Positions 7,644 to 15,395 of a stretch of 38,704 nt of DNA are shown in pieces (position 1 is the stretch's first letter; each line of letters begins with the position of its first letter). The stretch spans positions 1 through 38,704 of the forward strand of contig CALHLF010000046.1 of NCBI GenBank assembly GCA_938034905.1, in the 5' to 3' direction. A program made the position numbers and the translations under genes. Origin of the DNA: an uncultured bacterium (GTDB lineage Bacteria > Dictyoglomota > Dictyoglomia > Dictyoglomales > Dictyoglomaceae). Under the pieces are notes generated by a model. The model worked only from the letters and a program-made list of their open reading frames with translations. It did not search any database and had not been told where the DNA came from.

Positions 7644-7672
7644 GCAACCTTCTTTTTAGAAAATCTGTATTA
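7644..7672 (+). promoter_or_regulatory. Possible ECF-type promoter (autoregulation)
   Basis: GCAACCTT (7644-7651) resembles the AAC-containing -35 of ECF sigma factors. GTATTA (7667-7672) could be the -10, with 17 bases between AACC and GTAT. The start point would fall at or next to the ATG at 7677, giving a leaderless message. No Shine-Dalgarno is visible. Inferred from pattern only. Confidence 0.35.
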
Positions 7673-7676
7673 TATA

Positions 7677-8132
7677 ATGGATTATGGCTATATTTCTTAT
7701 TATTTTAAAATCTATGGAAAGGAGATATATTCCTACTTAAGGAGGCTAATTGGGAAAGAAGAAACTGCAAAGGATCTTCTTCAAGAAACCTTTTTAAGGG
7801 CTATGAAAATTTCATTGGAAGAAAAGACTGCAAAGTCATATTTATATAAAATAGCTCATAACTTGGCCATAGATTACTTTAGAAAAAATAATCCTTTTGC
7901 TGATATAGATTTTTACGAAAGAGTAGAAGAAAATCCTGAGAGAATATTAGAAAATCAAGAGATTTGGAAAATTTTAAGTCCTATGGAAAGAAGTGTTCTC
8001 ATACTTTATTATCAACAAGGATATTCATATAGGGAAATTAGTAAAAAGCTTGGCATTCCTTTAAATACAATAAAAAGTTATGCTTTTCGTGGAAAGAAAA
8101 AGATTTATAATTATATAAAAGGAGATGAATAG
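7677..8132 (+). CDS. ECF-family RNA polymerase sigma factor
   Basis: A 151-residue extracytoplasmic-function sigma factor. Region 2 covers about residues 5-70, with the core-binding EETAKDLLQETFLRAM and the -10-reading YLYKIAHNLAIDYFRK. Region 4 covers about 95-150, with the helix-turn-helix GYSYREISKKLGIPLNTIKSY that reads the -35. The linker is short and there is no region 1.1 or 3, as expected. The anti-sigma gene follows at once, so the pair is likely a membrane-coupled stress switch. No Shine-Dalgarno precedes the ATG; see the promoter at 7644. The target genes probably include those downstream in the same operon. Confidence 0.92.
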   Translation: MDYGYISYYFKIYGKEIYSYLRRLIGKEETAKDLLQETFLRAMKISLEEKTAKSYLYKIAHNLAIDYFRKNNPFADIDFYERVEENPERILENQEIWKILSPMERSVLILYYQQGYSYREISKKLGIPLNTIKSYAFRGKKKIYNYIKGDE

Positions 8133-8133
8133 A

Positions 8134-8586
8134 TTGGATTGTAAAGATTTTAAAGAAAAAATATTTCTTTATCCTGATATAGATGAGAGTCTCTATAAGC
8201 ATCTTGAAGAATGTCCCTCATGTAGAAAGGTCTTTGAAGATTGGATAAAAATAGAAGAAATTTTAAAAATTCCAGTATTGGAAAAGGAGATAAATCAAGA
8301 GTGGAAAATAATCTCAAAGGATATTGAAAAAAGGATAAATTTAGAAAGATATAAAGGGATTTTACTTATCCTTATTCTTACCTTTACTGGAACTCTTTCA
8401 ACCTTTATCTTTTATAGATTTCTCTTTACGTCTTTAAATATCCCTTTAATCCTCTGGGCATTTGGCATTATAATTAAAAGAATTTCTAATTTATTTTATC
8501 CTTTTTTTATTTTGGGAATAATATTTTTAGCAGTTAAAAATGAATTGGATTTTAAAAAGATAAATGGAAATAGAAAAAGAGCGTAA
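8134..8586 (+). CDS. Zinc-binding anti-sigma factor with membrane segments
   Basis: About 150 residues. From the TTG at 8134 the protein reads MDCKDFKEKI, and C3, H23, C27 and C30 (HLEECPSC) form the zinc-binding anti-sigma (ZAS) pattern. AAAGGAG at 8118-8124 is nine bases from this TTG; the ATG at 8125 directly abuts the Shine-Dalgarno and would add MNR. Three hydrophobic stretches follow (about residues 70-95, 100-115 and 120-140), so the C-terminal half sits in the membrane. It should hold the ECF sigma factor inactive until a signal arrives. ZAS cysteines can sense oxidation in some family members. The 3' end overlaps the next gene by 23 bases. Confidence 0.85.
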   Translation: MDCKDFKEKIFLYPDIDESLYKHLEECPSCRKVFEDWIKIEEILKIPVLEKEINQEWKIISKDIEKRINLERYKGILLILILTFTGTLSTFIFYRFLFTSLNIPLILWAFGIIIKRISNLFYPFFILGIIFLAVKNELDFKKINGNRKRA

Positions 8587-9448
8587 AAGGATTGTAAGGT
8601 TCTTGCGGGAAAAATTAGAGGAAGAAGGGAAAGATGGTTATATTTTAGGAGTAAGTGGTGGAATTGATTCTGCAGTGGTAGCTTACCTTTTAAAGGAAGC
8701 AGTGGGAAAGGAAAAATTATTTGCCCTTATCATGCCTGAAATGGATTCGGAACCTTCTTCTCTAAAAGATGCATTGTTTATAGTTAAAAATCTTGGAATT
8801 CCCTATAAGATCTTTTCATTAACTAAAGCCTTATGGATATTGGGAGTATATAGAAGTATACCTTTATTTTGGCTTTTATTTAAATCTTTAAAGAGAAGGG
8901 CGGTAAGATATTTATACAAGGAATATAGTAAAATTCTGGGAAAACCTGTATTTTTTGCCCAAAAGGAGAAGTTAAGTATTAAACTAAATTGGTTTTATGA
9001 GGGAATAGCATATTATCGAATAAAGCATAGATTAAGGATGGCTCTTTTATATTTTTTTGCAGAAATGAAAAATTATTTAGTTGTGGGATGTAATAATCTT
9101 ACAGAAGAATTAATTGGATATTATGTAAAATATGGGGATGATTCTTCGGATATTGCTCCTATCTCTCATCTTTATAAGACAGAGGTTAGGGAACTTGCTA
9201 AAATCTTAGGTGTTCCTAAAAAAATAATAGATAAACCACCATCTCCCGATCTTTTTCCGGGAATTCTTGATGAATTTTCCTTAGGAATAGATTATACTAC
9301 TTTAGATATTATTCTTAGATATTTTGAGGAGGGGAAGGAGCCTTCTCACCTAAAGGAATTCGATGAAAGTTTAGTGAAATTAATATATGAGCAATATATT
9401 TGGGGAAAAGAACAAAGAAGGAAACCCCTAAGATTATTAAGGGCATAA
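8564..9448 (+). CDS. Divergent NadE-like NAD+ synthase
   Basis: A 294-residue protein with the N-type ATP pyrophosphatase loop SGGIDS (residues 31-36) and the late NadE segments ELIGYYVKYGD, DIAPISHLYKTEVRELAKILG and KPPSPDLFPG. NH3-dependent NadE joins ammonia to nicotinate adenine dinucleotide. Several NadE-typical positions differ: GTGNKSE is GCNNLTE, PSADLWPGQTDE is PSPDLFPGILDE. The protein has an unusual Trp/Tyr/Lys-rich stretch at about residues 90-150 that makes it longer than a typical NadE of about 250-275. No glutaminase domain is present. It could be a true NAD+ synthase or a relative with a different acceptor. It overlaps the anti-sigma gene and is followed by sfsA. Confidence 0.75.
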   Translation: MEIEKERKRIVRFLREKLEEEGKDGYILGVSGGIDSAVVAYLLKEAVGKEKLFALIMPEMDSEPSSLKDALFIVKNLGIPYKIFSLTKALWILGVYRSIPLFWLLFKSLKRRAVRYLYKEYSKILGKPVFFAQKEKLSIKLNWFYEGIAYYRIKHRLRMALLYFFAEMKNYLVVGCNNLTEELIGYYVKYGDDSSDIAPISHLYKTEVRELAKILGVPKKIIDKPPSPDLFPGILDEFSLGIDYTTLDIILRYFEEGKEPSHLKEFDESLVKLIYEQYIWGKEQRRKPLRLLRA

Positions 9449-9457
9449 AATCTCTAA

Positions 9458-10114
9458 ATGTTATTTGGAATCTTACAAGAGGCAGAGGTTATAAGAAGAG
9501 AAAAGAGATTTAGACTATATATTTCTTATAAAGGGAAAGAAGAGATAGCATATCTTCCCAATCCGGGAAGGCTTAAAGAATTAATTTATCCAGGAGCAAA
9601 AATATTTGTGGAAAATAAAATGAATGGATGGAGAAAAACAAATTGGGAGGCTGTTTTAGGTCTTGAAAATAATACTTATGTTTCCCTAAATGCAGGATTA
9701 GCTAATAAGATATTTTATGAAAATCTTAGGTTTTTCCCTGTTAAAGTTAAAGATTTAAGGAGAGAGTTTAATTTTGGAAGTAGTAGGTTTGATTTTTTGA
9801 TAAATTATAGAATATTAGTTGAAGTAAAATCTATAACATTAGTGAAAAACAATATTGGTTTGTTTCCCGATGCTCCTACAAAAAGGGGAGCAAGACATAT
9901 GGAGGATATGATAAATTGGGATTTTGAGAAATGGATAGTTTTTGTGGTTCAAAGAAATGATGCAAGATTAGTTATGCCTTATAAAGATATGGATAAAGAC
10001 TTCTTTAAAAGTATCAATCAACTAAAGGAAAAGGGAGGAACCTTTTTTGCCTTTTATTGTGATGTAAGTCCGAAGGGGATATTTTTTGGAGATTTTATAG
10101 ATGTCAAAATATAA
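9458..10114 (+). CDS. sfsA: SfsA family protein
   Basis: A 218-residue SfsA homologue. Typical segments are LPNPGRLKELIYPGAK near residue 36, SRFDFLI and LVEVKSITLV in the middle, and LFPDAPTKRGARHM. The family has an OB-like N-terminal domain and a nuclease-like fold with the E-V-K motif. In E. coli it was named for effects on maltose use and for DNA binding; its biochemical role is still debated. No clear Shine-Dalgarno lies close to the ATG, and the gap to the upstream stop is only nine bases, so it is probably translated by coupling. It overlaps the DNA glycosylase gene by 14 bases, which hints at a DNA-related job. Confidence 0.93.
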   Translation: MLFGILQEAEVIRREKRFRLYISYKGKEEIAYLPNPGRLKELIYPGAKIFVENKMNGWRKTNWEAVLGLENNTYVSLNAGLANKIFYENLRFFPVKVKDLRREFNFGSSRFDFLINYRILVEVKSITLVKNNIGLFPDAPTKRGARHMEDMINWDFEKWIVFVVQRNDARLVMPYKDMDKDFFKSINQLKEKGGTFFAFYCDVSPKGIFFGDFIDVKI

Positions 10115-10736
10115 AAATTTGGTGGAGAAATTAAGAGAAATTGAGGAAGAAGCAAAGATTTTAGTAGAGGAAAGAATAAAAGAGTTTAAGAATCTTGGAC
10201 TTTATGGTACAGAATTAGACCTATTCTCTGAATTATCTTTTTGTGTTTTGACTGCAAATTGGTCTGCTCAAGGGGGAATAAAGGCTCAAAATATTATTGG
10301 AAAAAATAAATTTGCAAACCTACCCTTGGAAAAATTGGTTGAAGAATTAAAGGGGATAGGACATAGATATGCAATAAAAAGGAGCGAATATATAGTGGAG
10401 AATAGAAAGCTTATAGGAAAATTAAGGAGTATATTGGAGCTTCCTTCAACTGAAGGAAGAAAAATTTTGGTTAGATCTGCTAAGGGTATAGGATGGAAGG
10501 AAGCGAGTCATTTTCTAAGAAACACTGGAAAATTAGATGTATCAATATTAGATAAACATGTATTAAGAATTTTATACAATGAAAAAATAATAGAAGAGAT
10601 TCCAAAGAACTGGAATGAGAAAAAATATTTACATATTGAGAATTTATTTTTTAATCTTTCTTATGAATTTGGAAAAGCCCCAGGAGAGACAGATTTGTAT
10701 CTTTGGTATTTAATCAAAGGAAAAGTTGAAAAATAA
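10101..10736 (+). CDS. 8-oxoguanine DNA glycosylase/AP lyase, Ogg2 type
   Basis: A 211-residue helix-hairpin-helix glycosylase of the archaeal Ogg2 (MjaOgg) type. It removes 8-oxoguanine from DNA and cuts the abasic site. The hairpin is AKGIGWKEASHFLRNTG with the catalytic Lys K133, and the catalytic Asp is D151 in SILDKH. The C-terminal lysine, which helps Ogg2 read the base, is present (KVEK). GGAG precedes the ATG, and the gene overlaps the end of sfsA. It is the last gene of the ECF operon, so base-excision repair may be under that sigma factor. The Ogg2 family is mainly archaeal and thermophilic. Confidence 0.9.
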   Translation: MSKYKNLVEKLREIEEEAKILVEERIKEFKNLGLYGTELDLFSELSFCVLTANWSAQGGIKAQNIIGKNKFANLPLEKLVEELKGIGHRYAIKRSEYIVENRKLIGKLRSILELPSTEGRKILVRSAKGIGWKEASHFLRNTGKLDVSILDKHVLRILYNEKIIEEIPKNWNEKKYLHIENLFFNLSYEFGKAPGETDLYLWYLIKGKVEK

Positions 10737-10748
10737 AAGAACAAAATA

Positions 10749-10777
10749 TTGTAATTGAAACAAACTTGTGCTATTAT
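10749..10777 (+). promoter_or_regulatory. Promoter of the SAM synthetase/LysRS operon
   Basis: TTGTAA (10749-10754), a 17-base spacer and TATTAT (10772-10777). The 5' leader to the ATG at 10820 would be about 37 bases, with AAGGAGG at 10805-10811. Confidence 0.6.
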
Positions 10778-10819
10778 TTTTTGAGTTTTTAAAAATATCC
10801 TTCTAAGGAGGAAGAGGAA

Positions 10820-12034
10820 ATGAGAAATATATTTGTAGAAAAATTGAATTCTCTACCTGTGGAGGAACATGGAGTAGAGTTGGTAGAAAGAAAGGGTGTA
10901 GGACATCCTGATTCTATATGTGATGCTATAATGGATCAAATTTCTGTTAATCTATCTCAGGAATATATAAGGGTGGCTGGGAATGTTCTTCATCATAATA
11001 TTGATAAGAGTCTTCTTGTTGCAGGAGAGGTGGAAAGAAAAATCGGTGTTGGTGGAAGAGTAATAAAACCAATGCTTTTGGTTATTGGGGATAGGGCAAC
11101 ATCAGAAGTAGATGGAATAAAAATTCCAGTGGAAGAGATTGCTATTGAGACTGCAAAGGATTGGATAAGAAAAAACTTAAGATTTGTAGATCCTGAGAAA
11201 CATATTAAGTTTCAGGTGGAATTGAAACCTGGATCCCCTGAATTGACAGATATATTTAGAAGGAGAAAGGGATTACTTCCTGCTAATGATACTTCTGCCT
11301 CTGTGGGATATGCTCCCCTTACTGCCACCGAAAGGTTAATAATAGATCTTGAAAGATATTTAAATTCTCCTGAATTTAAGGCTATCCATCCTGAAGTGGG
11401 AGAAGATATTAAAATAATGGGATTTAGAAGAAAAAGAATTTTACAGCTTACTATTGCTCTTCCATTAATTGACAGATTTGTAAATAGTGTTAAGGATTAT
11501 TTTGACAAAAAAGAGATAATAAAGAATGAGATTGAGAAATTTGTTCAAGAGAAGAATCAATCCTTTGAGAAAATAATTATTGATATTAATACCTTAGATG
11601 ATCCAGAAAGGGGATTAGATGGAATATATCTTAGTGTTTTGGGGACTTCTGCAGAGGATGGAGATTCAGGACAGGTAGGAAGGGGAAATAGGGTTAATGG
11701 AGTAATTGCATTAAATCGACCTATGGGAACGGAGGCTGCTGCAGGAAAAAATCCTGTAAGCCATGTGGGTAAAATATATAATATTCTTACTCATAAATTA
11801 GCTAATGAGATTTATCAAAATGTCTCTGGTATCAAGGAAGTCTACGTATGGTTATGTAGTCAAATTGGAAAAACTATTGATCAACCTATGATAGCTACTG
11901 CACAATTAATATTGGAAGATGGAGTTTCAATTTATGATGTGGCAAAACCTGTAGAAGATATAATTAATCAGGAATTAGAGAATATAGGGAGTTTCTGTGA
12001 GGATCTCGCAAAGGGGAAATATTCTGTATGGTAG
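10820..12034 (+). CDS. mat: Methionine adenosyltransferase, archaeal type
   Basis: A 404-residue S-adenosylmethionine synthetase of the archaeal family (PF01941), which has almost no sequence in common with bacterial MetK. It makes SAM from methionine and ATP. Marks are VERKGVGHPDSICD near residue 22, a LPANDTSASVGYAPLT segment, the glycine-rich GTSAEDGDSGQVGRGNRVNG and RPMGTEAAAGKNPVSHVGK. The length is normal for the family and the Shine-Dalgarno (AAGGAGG) is strong. The last seven bases overlap the start of the class I LysRS gene, itself of archaeal type, so the two may have come in together. The product feeds the methylthioadenosine salvage genes at 22330-25425. Confidence 0.95.
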   Translation: MRNIFVEKLNSLPVEEHGVELVERKGVGHPDSICDAIMDQISVNLSQEYIRVAGNVLHHNIDKSLLVAGEVERKIGVGGRVIKPMLLVIGDRATSEVDGIKIPVEEIAIETAKDWIRKNLRFVDPEKHIKFQVELKPGSPELTDIFRRRKGLLPANDTSASVGYAPLTATERLIIDLERYLNSPEFKAIHPEVGEDIKIMGFRRKRILQLTIALPLIDRFVNSVKDYFDKKEIIKNEIEKFVQEKNQSFEKIIIDINTLDDPERGLDGIYLSVLGTSAEDGDSGQVGRGNRVNGVIALNRPMGTEAAAGKNPVSHVGKIYNILTHKLANEIYQNVSGIKEVYVWLCSQIGKTIDQPMIATAQLILEDGVSIYDVAKPVEDIINQELENIGSFCEDLAKGKYSVW

Positions 12035-13599
12035 AAAAGATTCCCCATTGGTCAGATTTAACTGCTCAGGAAATAATAAAGATTAAGGGAAAGAAGAATG
12101 TAGTTGCAACTGGTATAACCCCTTCTGGTCCTATCCATTTAGGAAACTTAAGAGAGATATTAACTGGGGATGCCATCGCCAGAGCACTAAGGGAACAAGG
12201 ATCAGAGGTTCGATTTATCTACATAGCAGATTCCTTTGATCCATTAAGAAAGGTATATCCCTTTCTACCAGCCTCCTATGAGGAACATGTAGGAAAACCA
12301 ATCTCAGAAATTCCAGATCCTGAAGGATGCCATGAAAATTATTCTGAACATTTTTTAAATCCATTTTTAGAAGCCATAAAAGAATTGGGAATAGAAGTAG
12401 AAGTTATAAAAATTCATGAAGCATATAAAGAAGGGGTTTATACTCCAATTATAGATGCTACATTAGAGAATAATGAGAAAATTACAAAGATTCTTAATGA
12501 AATAGCAGGAAGGAATCTAGAGAAGGATTTTGTTCCTCTTCTTTCAAAATGTGAGAAATGTGGAAAATTAACCACTACTAAGATTATTTCCTTTGATATA
12601 AAAAAGCATCAGGTAGAATATGTTTGTAAATGTGGCCATAGGGGAGTTGCAGATTATAGTAAGGGAGAGGCAAAATTACCTTGGAGATTGGATTGGCCAG
12701 GAAGATGGAAGATTTTTGGGGTGACAGTGGAACCCTTTGGAAAGGATCATGCTACTACTGGTGGCTCTTATGATACGGGAAGGGTGATAGCAGAAGAGAT
12801 ACTTGGTTATCCTCCCCCATATCCCTTTATATATGAATGGATATATTTAAAGGGAAAAGGAGCCATGTCAAGCTCTAAGGGTATAACTATCTCTATAAAT
12901 GAGATTCTAAAAATCCTTCCACCCTCTTTGGTAAGATATCTTATTTTGAGATATAAGCCTGATAAGCATATAGATTTTGATCCTGTAAATGGATATATTC
13001 TTCTTTCAGAGGATTATGAAAGATTGGAAAGAATCTATTATGGTTTAGAAGGCACTCCTGAGGAAAGAAGGGAACTGGCAAGGGTTTTTGAGATATCTCA
13101 GGTAAAGGATATTCCAAAGGAGCCAGGGCCTCAAGTTCCCTTGCGCCATTTAATTACCCTTGCCCAAATCTCCTTAGGAGACGAAGAGATTTTGAAGGAA
13201 ATGTTAGAAAGAAGTGGATATGGGAAGGAATTAGATAAGTTTCCAGAGATTTTAAATAGGATAAATTATGTAAAAAATTGGCTTGAAAATTATGCGCCTT
13301 CCTATCTAAAGTTTAAAGTACAGGAAAAACTTCCAGAAATTACCAAAACCTTTTCTCCCAAGGAAAAAGAATTCTTAAGAACCTTAGGGGAGAAGATTAA
13401 AGAGAAGACATGGGAGGGAGAGGAGCTTCAAACTTATATTTATCAACTTTCTCAGGAGTTTGATATACCTGGAAAAAGAGCTTTTCAGCTTATATATTTT
13501 TCCTTTCTTAATCAAGATTCTGGTCCCCGGGCAGGATATTTCTTAATTTCTCTTCCAAAAGATTTTGTGGTTAAAAGATTAGAGGAAGCGGGAAGTTAA
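12028..13599 (+). CDS. lysK: Lysyl-tRNA synthetase, class I
   Basis: A 523-residue class I LysRS, which charges tRNA-Lys with lysine. The HIGH-like motif is PIHLGN (residues 35-40) and the KMSKS-like motif AMSSSKG (279-285). Four cysteines (C175, C178, C200, C202) form the zinc insertion seen in this family. The C-terminal helical anticodon-binding domain is complete. Most bacteria use the unrelated class II enzyme; class I is usual in Archaea and found in scattered bacteria. The ATG overlaps the SAM synthetase stop by seven bases and AAAGGGG lies upstream, so translation is coupled. No class II LysRS is seen in the window. Confidence 0.96.
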   Translation: MVEKIPHWSDLTAQEIIKIKGKKNVVATGITPSGPIHLGNLREILTGDAIARALREQGSEVRFIYIADSFDPLRKVYPFLPASYEEHVGKPISEIPDPEGCHENYSEHFLNPFLEAIKELGIEVEVIKIHEAYKEGVYTPIIDATLENNEKITKILNEIAGRNLEKDFVPLLSKCEKCGKLTTTKIISFDIKKHQVEYVCKCGHRGVADYSKGEAKLPWRLDWPGRWKIFGVTVEPFGKDHATTGGSYDTGRVIAEEILGYPPPYPFIYEWIYLKGKGAMSSSKGITISINEILKILPPSLVRYLILRYKPDKHIDFDPVNGYILLSEDYERLERIYYGLEGTPEERRELARVFEISQVKDIPKEPGPQVPLRHLITLAQISLGDEEILKEMLERSGYGKELDKFPEILNRINYVKNWLENYAPSYLKFKVQEKLPEITKTFSPKEKEFLRTLGEKIKEKTWEGEELQTYIYQLSQEFDIPGKRAFQLIYFSFLNQDSGPRAGYFLISLPKDFVVKRLEEAGS

Positions 13600-13975
13600 T
13601 CTTTTCTTCCTTCACAATAATTAGGCACTTGGTATGAACATAGGTACCACCCTTAAGAAATAAAGATAAGTTCTTAGTGAATAAGCCATAATAGGTAAGA
13701 AGATCCCCTTAAGCATAACAGGAAAATCATTCCAAAGCTTAGTTTTGCCAAAATTCCATGTATCTTGCTATCTTTGTGCTTTCTCTAAAAAATCCTTCTC
13801 ATTTCTAAATCTTTCCCCATTTATTCCAATGTTTTGCCCCTTTATTGATGGGTAAAGCCTTTTTTCTTTCTATCTTTTTATTCTTATCTCTTTCTATTTC
13901 TCTATAAAAATTTACCTTCTTTATTATACTGGTACCTATCTCCATACCTATCTACTAAAGAGAAGTCTCGTTAAA
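13600..13975. other. Non-coding or decayed stretch
   Basis: No intact gene. The plus strand is pyrimidine-rich from 13755 to 13930. On the minus strand, one frame between about 13820 and 13621 reads as a protein-like run (GINGERFRNEKDFLE, then after an in-frame TAG, LWNDFPVMLKGIFLP and YLYFLRVVPMF). This could be the remains of an inactivated gene. I do not recognise the family, and chance cannot be ruled out. No strong terminator follows lysK. Confidence 0.4.
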
Positions 13976-14004
13976 TTGTATTCTGAGAAATAAAATGATA
14001 TAAT
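13976..14004 (+). promoter_or_regulatory. Promoter of the ABC importer operon
   Basis: TTGTAT (13976-13981), a 17-base spacer and a perfect TATAAT (13999-14004). Transcription would start near 14011, about 34 bases before the ATG at 14045. Confidence 0.75.
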
Positions 14005-14044
14005 TTAAAACAATTGGAAATTCAATCCTAAGGAGGTGTGAAAA

Positions 14045-14062
14045 ATGAGGGTTAGGGGGTGA
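14045..14062 (+). other. Five-codon leader or frameshifted start of the binding protein
   Basis: AAGGAGG at 14030-14036 is ideally placed for the ATG at 14045, but that frame reads only MRVRG and stops at the TGA at 14060-14062. The stop overlaps the GTG (14059) that opens the binding-protein frame. One extra G in the five-G run at 14055-14059 would fuse MRVRG to VIIWILLL and give a standard signal peptide with a basic N-terminus. So this is either a coupling peptide or a one-base deletion. Confidence 0.6.
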
Positions 14063-15375
14063 TTATTTGGATTCTTCTTTTAATCCTTTTAATTCTTTCA
14101 CTACTAGATGTAGCATCAGCTCAAAGAATAACCATAAGCGTTACTAATCGTAAAGGATGGCGCTGTACTGAGGGTATAAAGGCAAATCTTCCAAAATTTG
14201 AAGAAGCTACAGGAATTAAGGTAAATTGGATAGATATTCCTCCGGGGGAATTAACAGCAAAAACCTTAGCTGAATTGGAGGCAAAAACTGGTGCTTTTGA
14301 TGTAATTATGGCCAGTGCTGAGTTTGATCTGGCTGCCTATTATCCTTATTTATTGCCTCTTGATAAATATATAATTAAAAAGTGGGGAAGTGTAGCTAAC
14401 TTTAGAAAGCTTATCAGTGCTCAAGCAGCAAAAGCTGCAGTTTGGGAAGGAAAAACCTATTATATTCCCTTCCATGGAAATGCACAATTTCTTATTTACA
14501 GAAGGGCTCTTTTTGAGGACCCCAAGGAAAGATCAGCTTTTAAGGAAAAATTTGGATATGAGCTTCCTGCTCCGCCTAAAACTTTAAAAGAATTAATAGA
14601 TGTAGCAGTATTCTTTACTCGCCCTGATAAGAATCTTTGGGGATTAGGCATACCTCTTGGAGGAAAATATCCTCAGCATTTCTTAGAACATGTAATGTTG
14701 GGGGCTGGAATTGATGTTATAGACCTTAATACTGGAAAACCAGATTTTGCTACCGGTCTTAAATATAGAAGAGCTATAGAAATTGCTTCTTTCCTTAATG
14801 ATTTAGTAAACAAATATAAAGTTATTCCACCTGGAGCAAAAACCATGGGGCATGTGGAGATGAGAGAAATTTGGAAATTAGGCCAATTGGCTATGGCCTT
14901 CTCTTGGTGGGGAGATCATTGGGATGTTCTGAATTCTCCTGAGTTTGTAAAAGCAGTAGGTCCTGTGGGAAGTGCTCCACTACCTCAATGGCCTGGTAGC
15001 CCTCCATCTAGAAGGGGAGGACGTATGTCTATCTGGAGCTTAGGTATTGTAAACACTTGTAAAAATCCTGATGCTGCATGGAAATTTATTGAATGGTTTA
15101 TCAGTGAAGAAAACCTTGAAACTGAAGCCAAAACTTCAGGAGCAGCCTCTCATTGGATAGAAGTAGATAAGAAATCTGCTGAGAAGGGATTTTTAGCTAA
15201 GGGGTTAGTAGAAAGCTTACCCTATAGTATTCCTCCTCGCTTAGGCTTTGTAAAACAAGGACCTCAACTTATTACAGCCTTTATTGAAGAAGCTCAAAGT
15301 ATGGTGGTAGGAGCTTCTACTCCAAAACAAATGGTAGATAAACTTTTAGCCAGATTTAACGAGATTTTGAAGTAA
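14059..15375 (+). CDS. Extracellular sugar-binding protein of an ABC importer
   Basis: A family 1 solute-binding protein of 438 residues that captures a sugar or oligosaccharide outside the membrane. The N-terminal hydrophobic stretch IIWILLLILLILSLL, then ASA|Q, is a signal peptide with a cleavage site near residue 21. Read from the GTG at 14059 it has no positive charge before the hydrophobic core; see the leader at 14045. The mature part shows the usual two-lobe pattern: FEEATGIKVNWIDIP, FDVIMASAEFDLA, YYIPFHGNAQFLIYRR, LAMAFSWWGDHWDV and a late NPDAAWKFIEWF. No lipobox Cys is present. Two permease genes follow. The ligand cannot be told. Confidence 0.85.
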   Translation: MIIWILLLILLILSLLDVASAQRITISVTNRKGWRCTEGIKANLPKFEEATGIKVNWIDIPPGELTAKTLAELEAKTGAFDVIMASAEFDLAAYYPYLLPLDKYIIKKWGSVANFRKLISAQAAKAAVWEGKTYYIPFHGNAQFLIYRRALFEDPKERSAFKEKFGYELPAPPKTLKELIDVAVFFTRPDKNLWGLGIPLGGKYPQHFLEHVMLGAGIDVIDLNTGKPDFATGLKYRRAIEIASFLNDLVNKYKVIPPGAKTMGHVEMREIWKLGQLAMAFSWWGDHWDVLNSPEFVKAVGPVGSAPLPQWPGSPPSRRGGRMSIWSLGIVNTCKNPDAAWKFIEWFISEENLETEAKTSGAASHWIEVDKKSAEKGFLAKGLVESLPYSIPPRLGFVKQGPQLITAFIEEAQSMVVGASTPKQMVDKLLARFNEILK

Positions 15376-15395
15376 GAATCTGATGGAGGGCAGTC

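Noticed and set aside
13643-13655. T-box-like sequence AAGGGTGGTACC on the minus strand
   Set aside because: No terminator or gene start follows on that strand; the next minus-strand positions lie inside the end of lysK. Chance match or part of a decayed gene.
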